Positions 62,022 through 64,000 of a stretch of DNA of 64,000 nt are shown in pieces (within the stretch, counting starts at the first letter, position 1; the number at the start of each line of letters is the position of its first letter). Origin of the DNA: Pseudonocardia oroxyli (lineage in GTDB: Bacteria; Actinomycetota; Actinomycetes; Mycobacteriales; Pseudonocardiaceae); assembly GCF_900102195.1 (NCBI RefSeq), contig NZ_FNBE01000012.1:1-64000 (forward strand), read 5' to 3'. The notes beneath the pieces were generated by a model that worked only from the letters and a program-made list of their open reading frames with translations, had not been told where the DNA came from and did no database searches. Both the position numbers and the translations under genes were made by a program.

Positions 62022-62471
62022 TCAGTTGGGCAGCTTGACCACGCTGACGAAGAAGTGGTCGATCTGCTTGATGGCCTCGATGAAGCCGTCGAAGTCGACG
62101 GGCTTGGTCACGTAGGCGTTGGCGTGCAGCTGGTAGCTGCGCAGCACGTCCTCCTCGGCCTGGGAGGTGGTGAGCACGATGACCGGGATCGAGCGGAGCT
62201 GCTCGTCGTTCTTGATCTCGGCCAGCACCTCGCGCCCGTCCCGGCGCGGCAGGTTGAGGTCGAGCAGGATGAGGTCCGGCCGCGGGTGGTCGGTGTAGGG
62301 CTCCTCGTAGCGCAGGTAGGAGAGGGCGGCGTCGCCGTCGGTCACCACGTCGAGCCGGTTGTGCAGGTGCTCTTCGAACGCCTCACGCGTCATGAGAACG
62401 TCGCCGGGGTCGTCCTCGACGAGGAGCACGTTGACGATCCGGGCCGGATCGGTGAGGGCTGCGGAGGTCAC
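62022..62471 (-). CDS. single-domain response regulator, Rcp1-like
   Basis: 149 residues: only a receiver domain. Acidic pocket VLLVEDDPGD (about 15-24), phosphorylation site LILLDLNLPRRDGREVLAEI with Asp about 70, then VIVLTTSQAEEDVLRSYQLHANAYVTKPVDFDGF. This extended form with PGD and Y-KP is the type paired with phytochrome-like kinases. The GTG start overlaps the kinase stop (GTGA), so the pair is co-translated. No output domain, so it passes phosphate or acts by protein contact. Confidence 0.93.
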   Translation of the reverse strand: MTSAALTDPARIVNVLLVEDDPGDVLMTREAFEEHLHNRLDVVTDGDAALSYLRYEEPYTDHPRPDLILLDLNLPRRDGREVLAEIKNDEQLRSIPVIVLTTSQAEEDVLRSYQLHANAYVTKPVDFDGFIEAIKQIDHFFVSVVKLPN

Positions 62472-64000
62472 ACGGGCTCCTTCACGAGCGGGGTCGATGC
62501 GGCCGGCTGGACCGTGGGGAGGGTCAGCCGGAAGGTGGTGCCGGGCTCGTCGATCGTGCCGTGGTCGACCCAGATCCGCCCGCCGTGGAACTCGACGATC
62601 TTCTTCGCCAGGGCCAACCCGATGCCGGTGCCGCCGTAGACGTCCCGGCCGTGCAGCCGCTGGAAGATGACGAAGATCTTGTCGGTGAACTCCGGCTCGA
62701 TGCCGATCCCGTTGTCCGACACGGCGAGCTCCCACTCGTCGTCCACCCGGGTGGCGGACAGCCGCACCACCGGGGCGACGTCCGCGCGGTGGAACTTGAG
62801 CCCGTTGCCGAACAGGTTGAACAGCAGCGCCTGCAACAGCCCGGGGTCGCCCGACACCGTCGGCAGGTCCTCGGGGACGACGATCTCCCCCTCGGTGTCC
62901 TCGAGGGCGGCGGCGAGCTGGCCCGCGGCCGTGCGCGCGACCGCACCCAGGTCGACCGGCTCGAAGCCGGACGTCGTCCGCCCGACCCGGGAGAAGGCCA
63001 ACAGGTCGTTGATCAGGGTCTGCATGCGCTGGGCCCCGTCGACGGCGAAGGCGATGTACTGGTCCGCGCGGTCGTCGAGCTGCCCGCCGTAGCGGCGCTG
63101 CAGCAGCTGGCAGAAGCTGGACACCTTGCGCAGCGGTTCCTGCAGGTCGTGGCTCGCCACGTAGGCGAACTGCTCCAGGTCGCGGTTGGACCGCTCCAGG
63201 TCGCGGGTCTGCTCGTCGAGCCGGGCGTTGGCGTCGTGGAGTTGGTCGACCTCGCGCTGGATGTGCGCGCGCATGGCCTCGACGTCCGCCCCGAGCGCCA
63301 CGATCTCGCGTGGCCCGCTGCCCCGAACCTCCGTCCCGACGTCACCGTCGACGACCTCCCGCGTGGAGGCGGCCAGCCTGCGCAGCGGCCGGAGGATGAC
63401 GTTGCGCAGCCCCAGCGAGGCCAGCAGCACGAACAGCGCGGCCATCACGGTGATCGCGATCCCGACGATCGCCACGAACGCGATGGCCCCGTCCAGCTGG
63501 CCGCGCGCGATCCGGCGGCTCTCGTCGACCTCTGCGCTCAGGCCGGCGCCCGCGTCCCGGACCTGGTCGAACAGCACCCGACCCGCGGCCTGGTCCGGCC
63601 CCGGCTGCCCGGCGCGGGCGGCCGCGATCGCGGGCTCCGCGAACTCGGCCCGCCACCGCTGCGCGAGCTGCTCGGTCCGGTCGAGCGCGTTCAGGTATTC
63701 CTGCTGCGCGGGCAGCCCGTCGACGGCCCGCAGCTCGGCGGCGGCGTCCCGCTCGGCCTGGACCCCCGTGGTGTAGGGCTCCAGGAACACGGGCTCGGGC
63801 GAGAGGGTGAACCCGCGCAGACCCGTCTCCTGGTCGACGAGCGCGGCGTTCACGGTCTGCGCGGCGGTCACCACCGGCGAGACCTGGTCGAACAGCAGGT
63901 CGCGGGCCTCCCCGATGCGCACCACGGCCCACGTCCCGAGCCCGACGGCGACCAGCGAGAGCACCCCGACGACCGTGGCCCCGACGGTGAACCAGCGCCG
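62468..64000 (-). CDS. CHASE3-HAMP histidine kinase, N-terminus cut by window end
   Basis: At least 510 residues; the frame is open to base 64000, so the start is outside. Visible are a membrane segment, a CHASE3-like extracellular domain (LVDQETGLRGFTLSPEPVFLEPYTTG), a second membrane segment (FVAIVGIAITVMAALFVLL), a HAMP domain, a coiled coil, the phosphoacceptor helix YVASHDLQEPLRKVSSFCQLL and an ATPase domain (FNLFGNGLKFH, SDNGIGIEPEFTDKIFVIFQRLHGRDVYGGTGIGLALAKKIVEFHGG). It should signal to the receiver encoded directly after it. Confidence 0.93.
   Translation of the reverse strand, partial: RRWFTVGATVVGVLSLVAVGLGTWAVVRIGEARDLLFDQVSPVVTAAQTVNAALVDQETGLRGFTLSPEPVFLEPYTTGVQAERDAAAELRAVDGLPAQQEYLNALDRTEQLAQRWRAEFAEPAIAAARAGQPGPDQAAGRVLFDQVRDAGAGLSAEVDESRRIARGQLDGAIAFVAIVGIAITVMAALFVLLASLGLRNVILRPLRRLAASTREVVDGDVGTEVRGSGPREIVALGADVEAMRAHIQREVDQLHDANARLDEQTRDLERSNRDLEQFAYVASHDLQEPLRKVSSFCQLLQRRYGGQLDDRADQYIAFAVDGAQRMQTLINDLLAFSRVGRTTSGFEPVDLGAVARTAAGQLAAALEDTEGEIVVPEDLPTVSGDPGLLQALLFNLFGNGLKFHRADVAPVVRLSATRVDDEWELAVSDNGIGIEPEFTDKIFVIFQRLHGRDVYGGTGIGLALAKKIVEFHGGRIWVDHGTIDEPGTTFRLTLPTVQPAASTPLVKEPV

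Overview
The window comes from a very GC-rich actinobacterium, most likely of the Pseudonocardiales (Pseudonocardia-like). The evidence is mycothiol synthase, GlnR, DUF3073, DUF1416 and DUF4395 genes, GTG starts, IdeR-type and PHO-box sites, and a gene order from the second phoU/pstB through mshD, glnR, the thioredoxin/rhodanese block and purF-purM-purL that recalls the Mycobacterium Rv0803-Rv0821 region. The genus is an inference, because only about 300 bases of 16S rRNA are present.

Layout. 1-1066: 5' end of a 16S rRNA gene (minus strand), its leader and promoter region. 1067-4330: a MarR/membrane-protein pair with two palindromic operator candidates, an iron-siderophore binding lipoprotein behind an IdeR-type box, and a Fur-family gene divergent from dps. 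4338-11941: a DGPF/ECF42 sigma-factor pair, a GT-C type membrane glycosyltransferase, two methyltransferases, a hydrolase, an acetyltransferase, an orphan C5-cytosine DNA methyltransferase and tRNA-Gly. 11943-15296: a TetR regulator and a GH63-type glycosidase.

15418-27918 is an actinomycete integrative and conjugative element (AICE) of about 12.5 kb inserted in the 3' end of tRNA-Lys(UUU), bounded by 38-bp identical direct repeats. Its core is GntR regulator, divergent operator region, small accessory genes, FtsK-like Tra, Spd-like membrane protein, HUH Rep, Xis and tyrosine integrase, mostly joined by 1-10 base overlaps. Its cargo is unlike the core in base composition: two genes with HEPN motifs (Rx4H) near the left end and a third gene of uncertain, possibly HEPN-like, type next to the right end. 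A diverged repeat of about 160 bp lies on both sides of the first HEPN gene. This cargo is the best candidate for an undescribed (possibly anti-phage) system.

28018-40456: dusB, a GGDEF protein, an atypical LytR-CpsA-Psr protein, two phoU genes with a dodecin between them, pstSCAB, mshD and glnR. Three PHO boxes mark both phoU genes and pstS as a phosphate regulon. 40801-44626: LmeA-like protein, thioredoxin, then a 23-codon cysteine-containing leaderless ORF with a hairpin over the next ribosome-binding site, followed by DUF4395, rhodanese and DUF1416 genes; this looks like a cysteine-responsive attenuator. Nitrobindin follows. 44631-51334: a low-complexity membrane protein, a DivIVA-like protein, a second Fur-family gene with ygfZ, DUF3073 and an NrtR-like Nudix regulator whose stop codon lies in a 168-bp fold-back element (MITE). 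51539-59183: purM, purF, a PAS/GGDEF/EAL protein, a sterol-carrier family protein and purL. 59274-64000: a RibD-like reductase, a small membrane protein, a DUF222-HNH endonuclease, a gene-poor stretch, and a response regulator/histidine kinase pair cut by the window end.
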